NCBI RefSeq assembly: GCF_020216025.1
Contig: NZ_JAIWNC010000001.1
Span: forward strand, 496,001-560,000
Direction: 5' to 3'
Length of the DNA: 64,000 nt
Origin: Jidongwangia harbinensis
GTDB lineage: Bacteria > Actinomycetota > Actinomycetes > Mycobacteriales > Micromonosporaceae
Below are positions 16,370-24,537 of the stretch, one piece after another (position 1 is the first letter of the stretch; the number at the start of each line of letters is the position of its first letter). The position numbers and the translations under genes were made by a program. The notes beneath the pieces are model-generated. The model searched no databases, was not told the origin of the DNA, and saw nothing but the letters and a program-made list of their open reading frames with translations.

Positions 16370-18994
16370 TCACTTCCCTCGATCAACGGCCAGAAAGGGC
16401 AGGTGCACGGCGTCGCCGGAGGTCGCCGCCGCCACCGCGAGCAGCACGCCCGCGGTGCCGGTGGCCAGATCCATCGACAGACGCAGGAGGCGGTCGCCCG
16501 GATAGGCCACCTCGCCGCGGTAGGACAGCGCGTGCCAGCTCAGCCTGCGCAGGTGGTCGGCCGCCACCCGGTCGTGCGGCACGGCCGGACTCCCCCGGGA
16601 CCGGCCGGCGCGGCAGAGCAGCGCACCGGCCCGGCCGTTGAACAGGCCCGACTGCACGTACAGCGGCGCGTCGGTGGCGCGCGCGAGTTGCTCGGCAGCC
16701 GTGTGCAACTCCTCGTCGTCGCGCTGCGCCAGGTACGCGTCCAGCACGCACACGACACCCGCGGCGCCCGCCGCGAGGTGCGAGAGCCGGCTCGCGCCGC
16801 GCCGCACGTATCGGCGGCCGTCCGGATCGGTCACGCATCCGGCCAGGTCACGCCGGAGCGCGCGAGCCGCCCGGTCCAGGTAGCCGGCGTCGCCGGTCGC
16901 CTCGAACAACCGCACCAGGAACAGGGCGGGGCCGGACGCGCCGCGCATCAGGCCGGCCCGGTCGGGCTCCGGCCGGTCCGTCATCGCCGCGGCGATCTCG
17001 GCGGCGTCCGCGAGGTAGGCGGTGTCGCCGGTCATCTCCGCCAGCCCCAGCCGGGCCAGACCGATCCCGGCGAGCCCGCCGAACAGGTCCACGTCCAGCC
17101 GCCGCAGGCCCTCTCGGGACAGCTCGGCCGCGACCGTCCTGGCCTCGTCCGGCAGGCCCAGGCAGGCCAGCGTGTACGCGACGCCGTGCCGCCCGTCGTA
17201 CAGGCCGGGCCGGGCATCGCGCCGGCGCCGGGCGGCCCCGGCCAGCCAGGCGACGTGATCGGAGTGGGGCGGGACGCCGGCCGCCCAGAGCGCGTAGAGG
17301 ACGCCGGCCGCGCCGTACGCCAGACCGGCGCCGCCGGGATGGAACTGCGCGATGTCGCCGGGGAAGAGCCGGTCCTCCCGCTCCGGCGTCGCGCCGGCCA
17401 GGATCGCCCGGGCCATCGAGGCCACGTCGCCGGCCGGCGGCCGGTCGGCCGGTGCGGATCCGGGACCGGCCCGGCGAGGCGTCGAATCGGCCGATGCGGA
17501 TCCAGGGCCGGCAGGGTGAGGTGTCGGATCGGTGAATGCGGATCCAGGGCCGGCAGGGCGAGGCGTCCGCCCGGCCGGCCCGGGGTGGGCGGCGATTAAC
17601 GTCTCGGCTGCCTCCGCCAGGTACCCGGCCGGCAGCCGGAACAGCTCGGTGGCCGCGCGGGCCAGCTCGGCCGGCTTCGACGGCGCGAACGGCACCAGGC
17701 CGGTCAGCGGCAGGAACAACGACAGGCGGAGCGCCGCCAGCGCGTACCGGTCGACGTCGGCGCCGGACACGCCGGGCGGAGCCGCGAAGCCTGGGTGCCC
17801 CAGGGCGGGCTGCCAGGGCTCACCGAGCCGGAAGGCCGCCTCGAAGTCGACCAGGCGCACCCGGTCGTCCGGGCCGGCGATCAGGTTGCCCGGGTGCAGG
17901 TCGCCGAAGACGATGCCCCGGTCGTGCAGGCAGGCGACCGCGGCCTCGGCCTGTTCGCACATCCGGCGCGCCCAGTCCGCGTACCTGTCCCGGTCGGCGC
18001 CGGAGGCGTCCCGCGTGGCGAGCGGATGCCGGGCGGCCACCGCGCGGTCGAGAGGCACTCCGGCCAGGAACTCCTGCACCAGGAAGCCGCGCCGCTCCTG
18101 GTCCAGGAAGCGGTGGGCGGCCGGCACCGCCGGTAGTCCGCGGCAGGCGGTGAGCAGGTCCCACTCCCGGCGCAGCCGGGCAAGGGCGTCATTGCCGCCG
18201 GCATCCAGGCCGGCGAACGCCCGGGCCTCCTTGATCACCACCGGCCGCCCCGAGCCGGGCTCCCGCGCCAGGAAGACGCCCGCCCCGTTGGACAGATGCA
18301 GGGCCCGCTCCCAGGTGTAGGGCAGGTCCACCCGCTCCTCGCGGTCGCGCGCGGCCAGGAACGGCGCCAGGAACCCCGGCGGCTGCACCCATGGCGGCGG
18401 ACGGAACCGCGGGCCCGCCTCGTCGGGGACCAGCGTCCCGTCCGGCGCCTCGATCGCCCGGACCCGCCGGCCGCGGTGCCAGCAGTAGCGCGGCCGGAAG
18501 CCGCCGAAGCGCACGAACACCGGGGCGTCGCCACAGCGCAGGTCGCCGGGGATGTCCGGGCCCGGCTGCCCCCGGAGCCGCTCCCCCAGTTCGCGCACCG
18601 TCCGGGCACAGCCGCCGGCATCGCCCGGATAGACGGTGATGAACTTGCCGGCCGAGCCACGCGGGGCGTACTTCCCGTTCAGCGCGTCCAGCGCCGCCGC
18701 GTTGGCGAGGAACTTGAACGCGTGCCCGGCACCGACGCAGTGCTCCCACACCGCGGACAGGACCTTGCCGGCGTTGTCGCGGCACGCCGACACGTGCACC
18801 TTCCAGCCCTGCGCCGGCAGTTCGGCGGCCGGGGGACGGCAGTGTGTCCACACGCCCGTGGTCTCGCGGGTCCAGTCGGCGGGCATTCCGCCCGGCACGT
18901 CCGCGAACGGCGGGTCCGGCGCCGGGCGGCGCGCGGGCGACTCGTAGAACAGGGAGTCCGGCTGGCAATAGGACTCGTATCCGACGCTATCCAT
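16370..18994 (-). CDS. Class III lanthipeptide synthetase (LanKC)
   Basis: An 874-aa three-domain enzyme. The N-terminal phospho-Ser/Thr lyase domain (about 1-215) has WKVHVSA and GSAGKFITVYPGD. The Ser/Thr kinase domain (about 220-490) has VIKEAR, the catalytic loop HDRGIVFGDLHPGN and metal-binding VDFEAAF. A Pro/Gly/Ala repeat linker leads to a C-terminal LanC-like cyclase domain (about 540-874). The cyclase lacks the Cys and Cys-His-Gly zinc ligands of class I, II and IV enzymes, which is typical of class III. ATG at 18994 begins a family-like N-terminus (MDSVGYESYCQPDSLFYES). No Cys-containing LanA gene is visible nearby; the only precursors are the two lasso peptides downstream. It may phosphorylate or dehydrate Ser/Thr in these, or act on a precursor elsewhere. 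Confidence 0.9.
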   Translation of the reverse strand: MDSVGYESYCQPDSLFYESPARRPAPDPPFADVPGGMPADWTRETTGVWTHCRPPAAELPAQGWKVHVSACRDNAGKVLSAVWEHCVGAGHAFKFLANAAALDALNGKYAPRGSAGKFITVYPGDAGGCARTVRELGERLRGQPGPDIPGDLRCGDAPVFVRFGGFRPRYCWHRGRRVRAIEAPDGTLVPDEAGPRFRPPPWVQPPGFLAPFLAARDREERVDLPYTWERALHLSNGAGVFLAREPGSGRPVVIKEARAFAGLDAGGNDALARLRREWDLLTACRGLPAVPAAHRFLDQERRGFLVQEFLAGVPLDRAVAARHPLATRDASGADRDRYADWARRMCEQAEAAVACLHDRGIVFGDLHPGNLIAGPDDRVRLVDFEAAFRLGEPWQPALGHPGFAAPPGVSGADVDRYALAALRLSLFLPLTGLVPFAPSKPAELARAATELFRLPAGYLAEAAETLIAAHPGPAGRTPRPAGPGSAFTDPTPHPAGPGSASADSTPRRAGPGSAPADRPPAGDVASMARAILAGATPEREDRLFPGDIAQFHPGGAGLAYGAAGVLYALWAAGVPPHSDHVAWLAGAARRRRDARPGLYDGRHGVAYTLACLGLPDEARTVAAELSREGLRRLDVDLFGGLAGIGLARLGLAEMTGDTAYLADAAEIAAAMTDRPEPDRAGLMRGASGPALFLVRLFEATGDAGYLDRAARALRRDLAGCVTDPDGRRYVRRGASRLSHLAAGAAGVVCVLDAYLAQRDDEELHTAAEQLARATDAPLYVQSGLFNGRAGALLCRAGRSRGSPAVPHDRVAADHLRRLSWHALSYRGEVAYPGDRLLRLSMDLATGTAGVLLAVAAATSGDAVHLPFLAVDRGK
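17441..17566 (-). repeat. Three 42-bp tandem repeats inside LanKC
   Basis: Three consecutive 42-base units (17525-17566, 17483-17524, 17441-17482) encode a 14-residue repeat of the form TPxxAGPGSAxxDx between the kinase and cyclase domains. Each unit contains a GCGGATCC-type core on the plus strand. The repeat probably forms a flexible linker and may vary in copy number between strains. Confidence 0.85.
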
Positions 18995-19316
18995 AATCCA
19001 CCCCGTGACGATTACGGCATTGCCCTGACCGAGTCTCACGGAATGGCGAGAAGGCCACCAGGTCACGCCCGGTCCGACAATGTCCGGCGGTGGACCGACC
19101 GGCACTGTCCAATTTCGGTACGCACGCCGGTCGGCGACGCCGGGGCGGTGGCCATGGGCTGCGCCTGGCCCGGCTCCGTACCGACAGTGGTTTCCGGCCT
19201 TGCGTGCTCTCCGCCGGCCGGCGATCCCGCATCGCGGCATTCGGCGGAGAGGCACTCTCGCAGGTCACGTCGTGCGCAGAGTCCGGGACGAGCCCGGTCG
19301 TTCGGTCAGCCGCCGG
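18995..19316. other. Intergenic region upstream of the lasso cluster
   Basis: A 322-base gap that must hold the cluster promoter, reading leftwards. Neither strand contains a LanA-like short ORF with a leader motif and Cys/Ser core. I see no strong consensus -35/-10 pair and no clear terminator. Confidence 0.4.
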
Positions 19317-20198
19317 TCAGCTGGCGCGTCCCGGCCGGACCGGGCCGGGTGAGTTGCGGTCCAGCCCGACCGCGAGGTCGGTGAGCTGCCGCGCCTTCGG
19401 CGCGGTGCCGATGTGGTGCGCCCGGCCGGTCACCAGCGAGATCCGGTAAATGCCGGTCCGGGAGCCGACGGTCAGGACGGCGAAGCCGACGGCGTCCGTG
19501 GCCGTGCCCTTGCGCACCGACGCGTAGATGTCGAAGCCGGCGTCGCCCGCGGCGTCCACGCCGAGTTTGCCGACCGGACTGAGCTGCCCCGAGTTGGCCG
19601 GCGACTGCAGCACCACCTGATCGAGCGTGGTGTCGATGTCGTACAGCGTGGTCCCGGTGTCCGCGTCGAGGTCGTTGTTGGTGTAGGCGACACCGGTGAC
19701 ACCGCCGGCCGCGGTGGTGGCCGGCGGGTAGGTCATGGTGGTGTCCGCGATGGTCGTACCGCCGGCGTTGACGTTGTGGCGCAGGTTCTGCCCGGTGTCA
19801 CTGATGACGCGGAGCCGGTCCGCGGCCGGGTTGAAGTCGACGCCGAAGGCGGCACCGCTGAGCGCGACGGTCAGCTGGCTGACCTTGGTCGCCCTTCCGT
19901 CGGCGGACCGCAGGGTGTAGACGCCGCCGGCGTTGCCGACGCCGTAGAGCAGGCCGTCCTGCACCCGTCGGTCGATGCCGATCAACCGGTGGTCGCCGAC
20001 CAGCCCGCGTACCGCGGCGACCGCCGCCCGATCACCACGACCCTGCAGGGTGAACGTCACCAACTTCTGGTCGGCGGTGAGACCCACCGCGGCCAGCCGC
20101 GCGGTGCCCGACGGGGCGGCGATCGCGGCCCCGGTCAGCGCCAACACGACGGTCGTCGCCGCGACTCCCGAGACACTGATCATCTTCCAGTTCTTCAT
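19317..20198 (-). CDS. Secreted DUF4394 domain protein
   Basis: A 293-aa protein. A Sec signal peptide covers residues 1-28 (cleavage after a region ending in AIA). The rest is a DUF4394 beta-propeller-like domain with motifs LIGIDRRVQDGLLYGVGNAGGVYTL, GVDFNPAADRLRVIS and GVAYTNND. ATG at 20198 is preceded by AGGAGG. The domain has no established biochemical function. It is not obviously part of the lasso cluster: no overlap, a 322-base gap, and a product unlike a biosynthetic enzyme. Confidence 0.82.
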   Translation of the reverse strand: MKNWKMISVSGVAATTVVLALTGAAIAAPSGTARLAAVGLTADQKLVTFTLQGRGDRAAVAAVRGLVGDHRLIGIDRRVQDGLLYGVGNAGGVYTLRSADGRATKVSQLTVALSGAAFGVDFNPAADRLRVISDTGQNLRHNVNAGGTTIADTTMTYPPATTAAGGVTGVAYTNNDLDADTGTTLYDIDTTLDQVVLQSPANSGQLSPVGKLGVDAAGDAGFDIYASVRKGTATDAVGFAVLTVGSRTGIYRISLVTGRAHHIGTAPKARQLTDLAVGLDRNSPGPVRPGRAS

Positions 20199-20483
20199 GA
20201 CCGACCTCCTGCAATCCGCAGCCGCCCGGTGGGCGGCTCCCCCGCGAGAGCGGTGGACGGCGGTGATTCGGCGCTCCGGTGCGAACCGGATGGGTGGAAC
20301 CCGCCCGGTGTCCCCCATTCGAGGCGGGCACGGTCGCCCACAACATCGGTCCGACACCGGCGGCGGTGACACCAGAAGCGGGGCAATATTGATCATCGAC
20401 GATGGATATAGTCGGCTGGCGATCGCGCTACCGCCCTGGAGTCCAGGGCGGCAACCTTTCGAGTCACGACCACGGGGAGAACC

Positions 20484-21641
20484 ATGTCGTCACGAGAAAA
20501 GATCCGACCGCTGATCTCTGTCGGTGCCGCGATACTCGCGGCCACCATCACGCTGGGCGGGTGGACAACGCCCGCCAACGCGGAGCCCGCTCCCGCGCCC
20601 GCCTCCGCGGAGACCACACCCGCCGGCGGCCGACTCGCCATTCCCCCGTCCGCCGACTGCGACACGATGAAGTCCCGCTTGGCGCAGCTGCGGGCCCGCA
20701 ACGTCGACCGTGCGCTGTGCTACGGGACGACGAAAGCGACGAAGCTCGACCGGCTGCGGTCCGCGGCGCTGCCGTCGTTCTGCTCCGGTGTCTCCGACGG
20801 CTGGGCGTGGAACCGCAGCCAGATGTGTGGACGGTTCGACAGCTACGTCGAGATGTACGACGTGCTCACCGGCGCGATCATCGGGCGGACCGACTTCAGG
20901 GTCGAGTTCCTGACGTCGGCGAGCTGGAACGGCCTCACCTTCGTCGACGAGATGTGGCTTGCCCGGGGCGAGTCCTACGGCGAGATGGAGAACGACGACG
21001 ACATGACCTTCCAGGTCAACGCGTCGTGCGACTACGGTTGCACCGGCTCCTACGAGGACTCGTCCGTCACCTGGGACTACGGCGACAACTCGCTGTCCCG
21101 GCACACGTTCAGCGCCACGCCCGGCGCCGGCTCGTACGCGTTCGCGCGCACCTCCTACGAGGTGTGGTTCGACCACGAGGACGCGGTGGACGGCACGGAG
21201 CGGCCCATGACGCTGACCACGGCCGAGATCCGGTGTGACCGGGTGTCCTACTGGTCGGCCAGCGGATGCGTCTTCGGTCAGCACCGTCCGACGGTGCGGC
21301 ACGCCGGCCTGGGCGCGGTCACCACCCACGTGCGGCAGGCGCAGGCAGCAGGCCACCCGGGCGCGCCGGGCGGGACACCGCTTCGGTACGACCCGAGCGA
21401 CGCCAACGAGGACATCCGCCGCCAGCAGGCGTGTGGCGGGTTCACTCCGAACCCGGGCGAGCAGTGCGACGAGTACCCCTTCGCCCGCTCGTGGGAAGGC
21501 GGCACCGGGTCCAGCGCCTATTCCGTGCCGGGTGCCGACAACAGCGCCCAGGGCGGCGTACTGTCGAGCTTCCTGCAGACCAACCGGGTGCTGAACGGCG
21601 AGCAGTACCACGTCGACCCGTACGCCCTGTCCAACTACTGA
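20484..21641 (+). CDS. Secreted nuclease of the NucA/NucB family
   Basis: A 385-aa exported protein. A signal peptide covers about residues 1-33 (ending in ANA). A ~240-residue cysteine-containing middle region has no recognised domain. The C-terminal ~90 residues match the NucA/NucB deoxyribonuclease pattern: CGGFTPNPGEQCDEYPFARSWEGG, then a PGADNSAQGG stretch. The Asp and Glu of CDEYPFA are the expected catalytic acids. It could degrade extracellular DNA for nutrition or act as a toxin. The next gene, 17 bases downstream, may encode its inhibitor. Confidence 0.82.
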   Translation: MSSREKIRPLISVGAAILAATITLGGWTTPANAEPAPAPASAETTPAGGRLAIPPSADCDTMKSRLAQLRARNVDRALCYGTTKATKLDRLRSAALPSFCSGVSDGWAWNRSQMCGRFDSYVEMYDVLTGAIIGRTDFRVEFLTSASWNGLTFVDEMWLARGESYGEMENDDDMTFQVNASCDYGCTGSYEDSSVTWDYGDNSLSRHTFSATPGAGSYAFARTSYEVWFDHEDAVDGTERPMTLTTAEIRCDRVSYWSASGCVFGQHRPTVRHAGLGAVTTHVRQAQAAGHPGAPGGTPLRYDPSDANEDIRRQQACGGFTPNPGEQCDEYPFARSWEGGTGSSAYSVPGADNSAQGGVLSSFLQTNRVLNGEQYHVDPYALSNY

Positions 21642-21658
21642 CGGAGGACGGTTCCCGG

Positions 21659-22150
21659 ATGACGCGGTACTCCGTCTCCGTCCACGTCGGTGAGAACCAG
21701 TACTACATCCAGGACGAGAACCAGGCCGGCGAAACGCAATTCCGGCCGGACCGCAACGGCGTGGTACGCGTCACCGAACACGGCGGGCTACACGTCATCG
21801 CCGGCACGAACACGGGCTCACTCCGGCTCACGGTGGACCTGCTCGACGAAGAGCCGTGCCTGGAGCTGGACGGTTGGGACGAGGCGGCCGACGTGGGCTA
21901 CCGCGCCACGACGGACAACGCCCGGCTCGCCGGTTACCCCGGGGCTCCGGTCCAGGGAATCCCCGCCGTGAGCCATGCCGGACCCGGCAGCTACCGCATC
22001 AGGTTCCACATGCGGGGTCGCGACGACCCACGCAATGAGAACCCGTTCACGGTGGTCGAGGAACACCGGATCGCCGTGTGGCCGTCGCCCTGGCGGTCCA
22101 CGACCGTACACAAGGCGACCGACGACACCGGTCGCCGTCATCGGCAGTAA
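21659..22150 (+). CDS. Putative immunity/inhibitor protein for the upstream nuclease
   Basis: A 163-aa protein without a signal peptide, so cytoplasmic, starting 17 bases after the nuclease stop with GGAGG before ATG at 21659. It is beta-rich. The stretch LDGWDEAADVGYRATTDN followed by GSYRIRF loosely recalls the W-DEA-GY-A and late G-Y-L pattern of ComJ/Nin, the inhibitor encoded next to nucA in Bacillus. The resemblance is weak and rests on memory. Genetic linkage to a nuclease is the stronger argument. Confidence 0.55.
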   Translation: MTRYSVSVHVGENQYYIQDENQAGETQFRPDRNGVVRVTEHGGLHVIAGTNTGSLRLTVDLLDEEPCLELDGWDEAADVGYRATTDNARLAGYPGAPVQGIPAVSHAGPGSYRIRFHMRGRDDPRNENPFTVVEEHRIAVWPSPWRSTTVHKATDDTGRRHRQ

Positions 22151-22227
22151 CGCCGGCACCCCTGCGGCAAGCGTTGCGGGCAGCGTCCGACCCACCGGAA
22201 GGCCGCTGCCCCGACGCGAACACCGAC

Positions 22228-22259
22228 GGCGACCCGGCTAGCCGGCTAGCCGGGTCGCC
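22228..22259. terminator. 32-bp perfect palindrome between convergent genes
   Basis: GGCGACCCGGCTAGCC is followed directly by its exact reverse complement, giving a 16-bp stem. It lies 78 bases after the immunity-like gene and 40 bases before the end of the convergent lipoprotein gene. It is well placed as a bidirectional terminator, although there is no T-run. Confidence 0.7.
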
Positions 22260-22298
22260 ACGGCCGGCCAAGGCCACGATCCGCCGGGCGCGGCACGC

Positions 22299-22682
22299 CT
22301 ACTTCGCGCAGACGGTACTCTTCGTCGCCTCGACGATGGCCATCGCAACCGAGGCCTCCACCTCGAACTGCCTGGCCGCGTGCTCCACCACCTGGGCGTC
22401 GGACCTACCCTGTCGAATGCCGTGGCAGATCTCTCCGGCATAGCGCAACGCGTTGTCGTCCTCCGCGAGGTTCTTATCGATCTTGGCGAGCGCCTCCTGG
22501 TACGTCTGCGATGCATTCTCAGAGAAGCGCCACCCTGGTTGAAGGAAGGCCGCAGACGGCTCCGACTCGACCGGCGCCGCACCCGTCGGCTCTGCCGCGG
22601 GTTCCGGTGCCACGCCGGCACACCCCACGAGCGACGCCGCCGTCATCACCGCAACCGTCCATACCCGTACCCGTATCCGCAC
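22299..22682 (-). CDS. DUF732 lipoprotein
   Basis: A 127-aa protein with a lipoprotein signal peptide and lipobox LVGC (lipidated Cys about residue 21). A Pro/Ala/Glu-rich linker leads to a ~70-residue helical domain with two Cys (ICHG and STVCAK), typical of DUF732. It should be anchored on the outer face of the membrane. GTG at 22682 has GGGAGGAA upstream. Function unknown. Confidence 0.78.
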   Translation of the reverse strand: MRIRVRVWTVAVMTAASLVGCAGVAPEPAAEPTGAAPVESEPSAAFLQPGWRFSENASQTYQEALAKIDKNLAEDDNALRYAGEICHGIRQGRSDAQVVEHAARQFEVEASVAMAIVEATKSTVCAK

Positions 22683-22910
22683 CTGTTCCTCCCCCGTGGA
22701 CGTACCGTAGGCACCGTACCGGCCAGGCGCCTGGCGCCTGCCTCCGCAGTCTCGGCGGACCTGGGCACCAGCCTCATCGTTCCCCACTGCACCGGGTGAG
22801 ACGCGCGGGGGCCGGATGCTCTGCCCGGCCCCCGCGTCCACGCGTGGCGCACCGCGTGGCTCCGGTGGGGCTACCCGGCGGCGAGACCGGACCCGTCGGG
22901 GCGCGTAGCC

Positions 22911-23519
22911 TCACGGCGCGGCCCCTCTGAGGAACTGGTTCACCGCGGTATCGGTCAGGTCGTCCAGCCGGTGCGCCTCGACGAGGCCGGCGTTGACGAG
23001 CGTGGCCAGGCCGTTGATCGTCGCGTACAGGATGAGCCCGATCTCCTCGACCGGGCCCCCCTGCAGGACCCGCCGTTCCTGCCCCTCGCGCATCAGATCG
23101 ACGAGCGGCCCAAAAGCCACGTCGGCGGAACGGGACACCTGCGGCACCCCGGGCCGGTGCTTGGTGGCGTTCATCAGCTCCAGAAGCGCGGGATTGTCCA
23201 TCGCAAAGTGTGCGAAGGCCGAGGCGGCTCGGCGCAGTCGTGCGGCGAGACCATCGTCGCCCCTCGCGACCGCGTCACGGATCTGCTCGCCCAGCCGCGT
23301 GTATCCGTTCTTCGCCAGTGCGTCGAGCAGGTCCTGGCGCTCCGGGAAATGCCGGCGCGGGGCGGCATGACTGACGCCGATCTCGCGCGCCAGGTCGCGC
23401 AGGGAGAGCTGCGCCACGCCGTGAGCGCGCAGGCCGCTCTCGGCGGCCTTCAGGAGGGCGGCGCGGAGGTCGCCGTGGTGGTACTGGCGCTGGTCGGTCC
23501 GGCTACTCATGACCCGCAT
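22911..23519 (-). CDS. TetR-family transcriptional regulator
   Basis: A 202-aa one-component repressor. The N-terminal HTH is YHHGDLRAALLKAAESGLRAHGVAQLSLRDLAREIGVSHAAPRRHF, and the C-terminal ligand domain resembles TetR_C (WHG type). It is divergent from a short-chain dehydrogenase gene, which it most likely represses. ATG at 23519 is used; ATG at 23510 is an alternative. Confidence 0.88.
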   Translation of the reverse strand: MRVMSSRTDQRQYHHGDLRAALLKAAESGLRAHGVAQLSLRDLAREIGVSHAAPRRHFPERQDLLDALAKNGYTRLGEQIRDAVARGDDGLAARLRRAASAFAHFAMDNPALLELMNATKHRPGVPQVSRSADVAFGPLVDLMREGQERRVLQGGPVEEIGLILYATINGLATLVNAGLVEAHRLDDLTDTAVNQFLRGAAP

Positions 23520-23538
23520 GCTAGTCGAGATGTTTCCG

Positions 23539-23567
23539 TTGACAACATAAGTAGCCGATGACAACAT
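23539..23567 (+). promoter_or_regulatory. TetR/SDR intergenic promoter with direct repeats
   Basis: Two perfect copies of TGACAACAT (23540-23548 and 23559-23567) are set 19 bases apart. The first is part of a TTGACA -35-like element (23539-23544). The second covers a weak -10-like CAACAT 17 bases later. A repressor bound here would block the SDR promoter. The sequence lies inside the divergent region. Confidence 0.5.
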
Positions 23568-23650
23568 TCAGTCATGACCTCCTTCGGCACGGCGCAGATC
23601 CGGCCACTCGACGGACGCACGACCACCACCACCGATGCGGCGGCGCGACG

Positions 23651-24487
23651 ATGACCCGGCCGGAGGAAGAACTGATCGTCATCTCCGGCGCCTCGACCGG
23701 GATCGGAGCGGCCACCGCCCGGAAGCTCGCGTCCCGGGGCTATCACGTTCTCGCGGGCGTACGTAGCGATCGGGAAGGCGACGCGATCCGGGGTGCACGC
23801 ATCGAACCGGTGATGCTGGACATCACCGTCGGCGAACACGTCCGGGCACTCGCGGCCCGGGTGTCCGGCGATCCGCGCCGGCGACCGTTGCGCGCGGTGA
23901 TCAACAACGCCGGGATCGAAATCAACGCTCCCGTCGAGGTGCTGCCGCTCGGCATCTGGCGCGAGCATTTCGACGTCAACCTCTTCGGGCACATCGCCGT
24001 CATCCAGGCGCTGTTGCCCGCGTTGCGGCGCAGCCGGGGCCGGATCGTCAACATCAGTTCCGTCGGCGCGGAAGCCGTGCTCCCGATCTACGGTGCCTAC
24101 GCCGGCAGCAAGGCCGCGTTCGAGTCGGCCAGCGACGCCCTGCGCCGGGAGGTGTCCGCGCAGGGCATCCAGGTCGTGATCGTCCAGTCCGGCGGAGTGC
24201 AGACCCCGATGGCCGACGACAGCGGGCCGCGAGCCCTCGAACTCGCCGCACGGATGAACGAGGAGCACACCGCCCTCTACGGACGGTTGATCTCCTCTAC
24301 CGTGCGGTTCCAGTCCGCCTTCCTGCACCGCGCGATCACCGCCGAGAAGGCGGCGACGACGATCGCGCGGATCACCACGACCCGGCGACCTCGCATCCGC
24401 TACAGCCTCGGCTCGGACGCCGCGCTCACCCTGCCGCTCAATCGCCTCCTGCCCGCCCGGCTCATGGACCGCGTCCTCTCCCGATGA
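23651..24487 (+). CDS. Short-chain dehydrogenase/reductase
   Basis: A 278-aa classical SDR. It has the NAD(P)-binding GASTGIGAATA, the NNAG motif, the catalytic Ser in NISSVG and YAGSK (YxxxK). ATG at 23651 was preferred over ATG at 23558, which lies within the operator-like repeats and would add a non-family extension. Probably repressed by the divergent TetR protein. Substrate unknown. Confidence 0.88.
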   Translation: MTRPEEELIVISGASTGIGAATARKLASRGYHVLAGVRSDREGDAIRGARIEPVMLDITVGEHVRALAARVSGDPRRRPLRAVINNAGIEINAPVEVLPLGIWREHFDVNLFGHIAVIQALLPALRRSRGRIVNISSVGAEAVLPIYGAYAGSKAAFESASDALRREVSAQGIQVVIVQSGGVQTPMADDSGPRALELAARMNEEHTALYGRLISSTVRFQSAFLHRAITAEKAATTIARITTTRRPRIRYSLGSDAALTLPLNRLLPARLMDRVLSR

Positions 24488-24537
24488 CACCGCCCGGTAC
24501 CGGCGGCCTCGCCCGTCCTCCTGGCGGCCCGGGCCGC

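Larger units (their letters stand above)
6241..18994 (-). other. Lasso-peptide biosynthetic gene cluster (region)
   Basis: Thirteen co-directional genes on the minus strand, most joined by ATGA/GTGA overlaps or gaps of a few bases. From the promoter end they are LanKC, LuxR-HTH, precursor 2, precursor 1, B2, C, B1, FAD hydroxylase, flavin reductase, antiporter, tryptophan halogenase, ABC ATPase and ABC permease. The continuous coupling from B2 onward supports one transcription unit. The 5' boundary is placed at the LanKC start because the next upstream gene encodes an unrelated secreted protein. Confidence 0.85.

Noticed and set aside
18995..19316. Search for a Cys-containing LanA precursor next to LanKC
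   Set aside because: No short ORF on either strand has a class III leader motif with a Ser/Thr/Cys core. The absence may be real or the gene may be elsewhere, so none is annotated.
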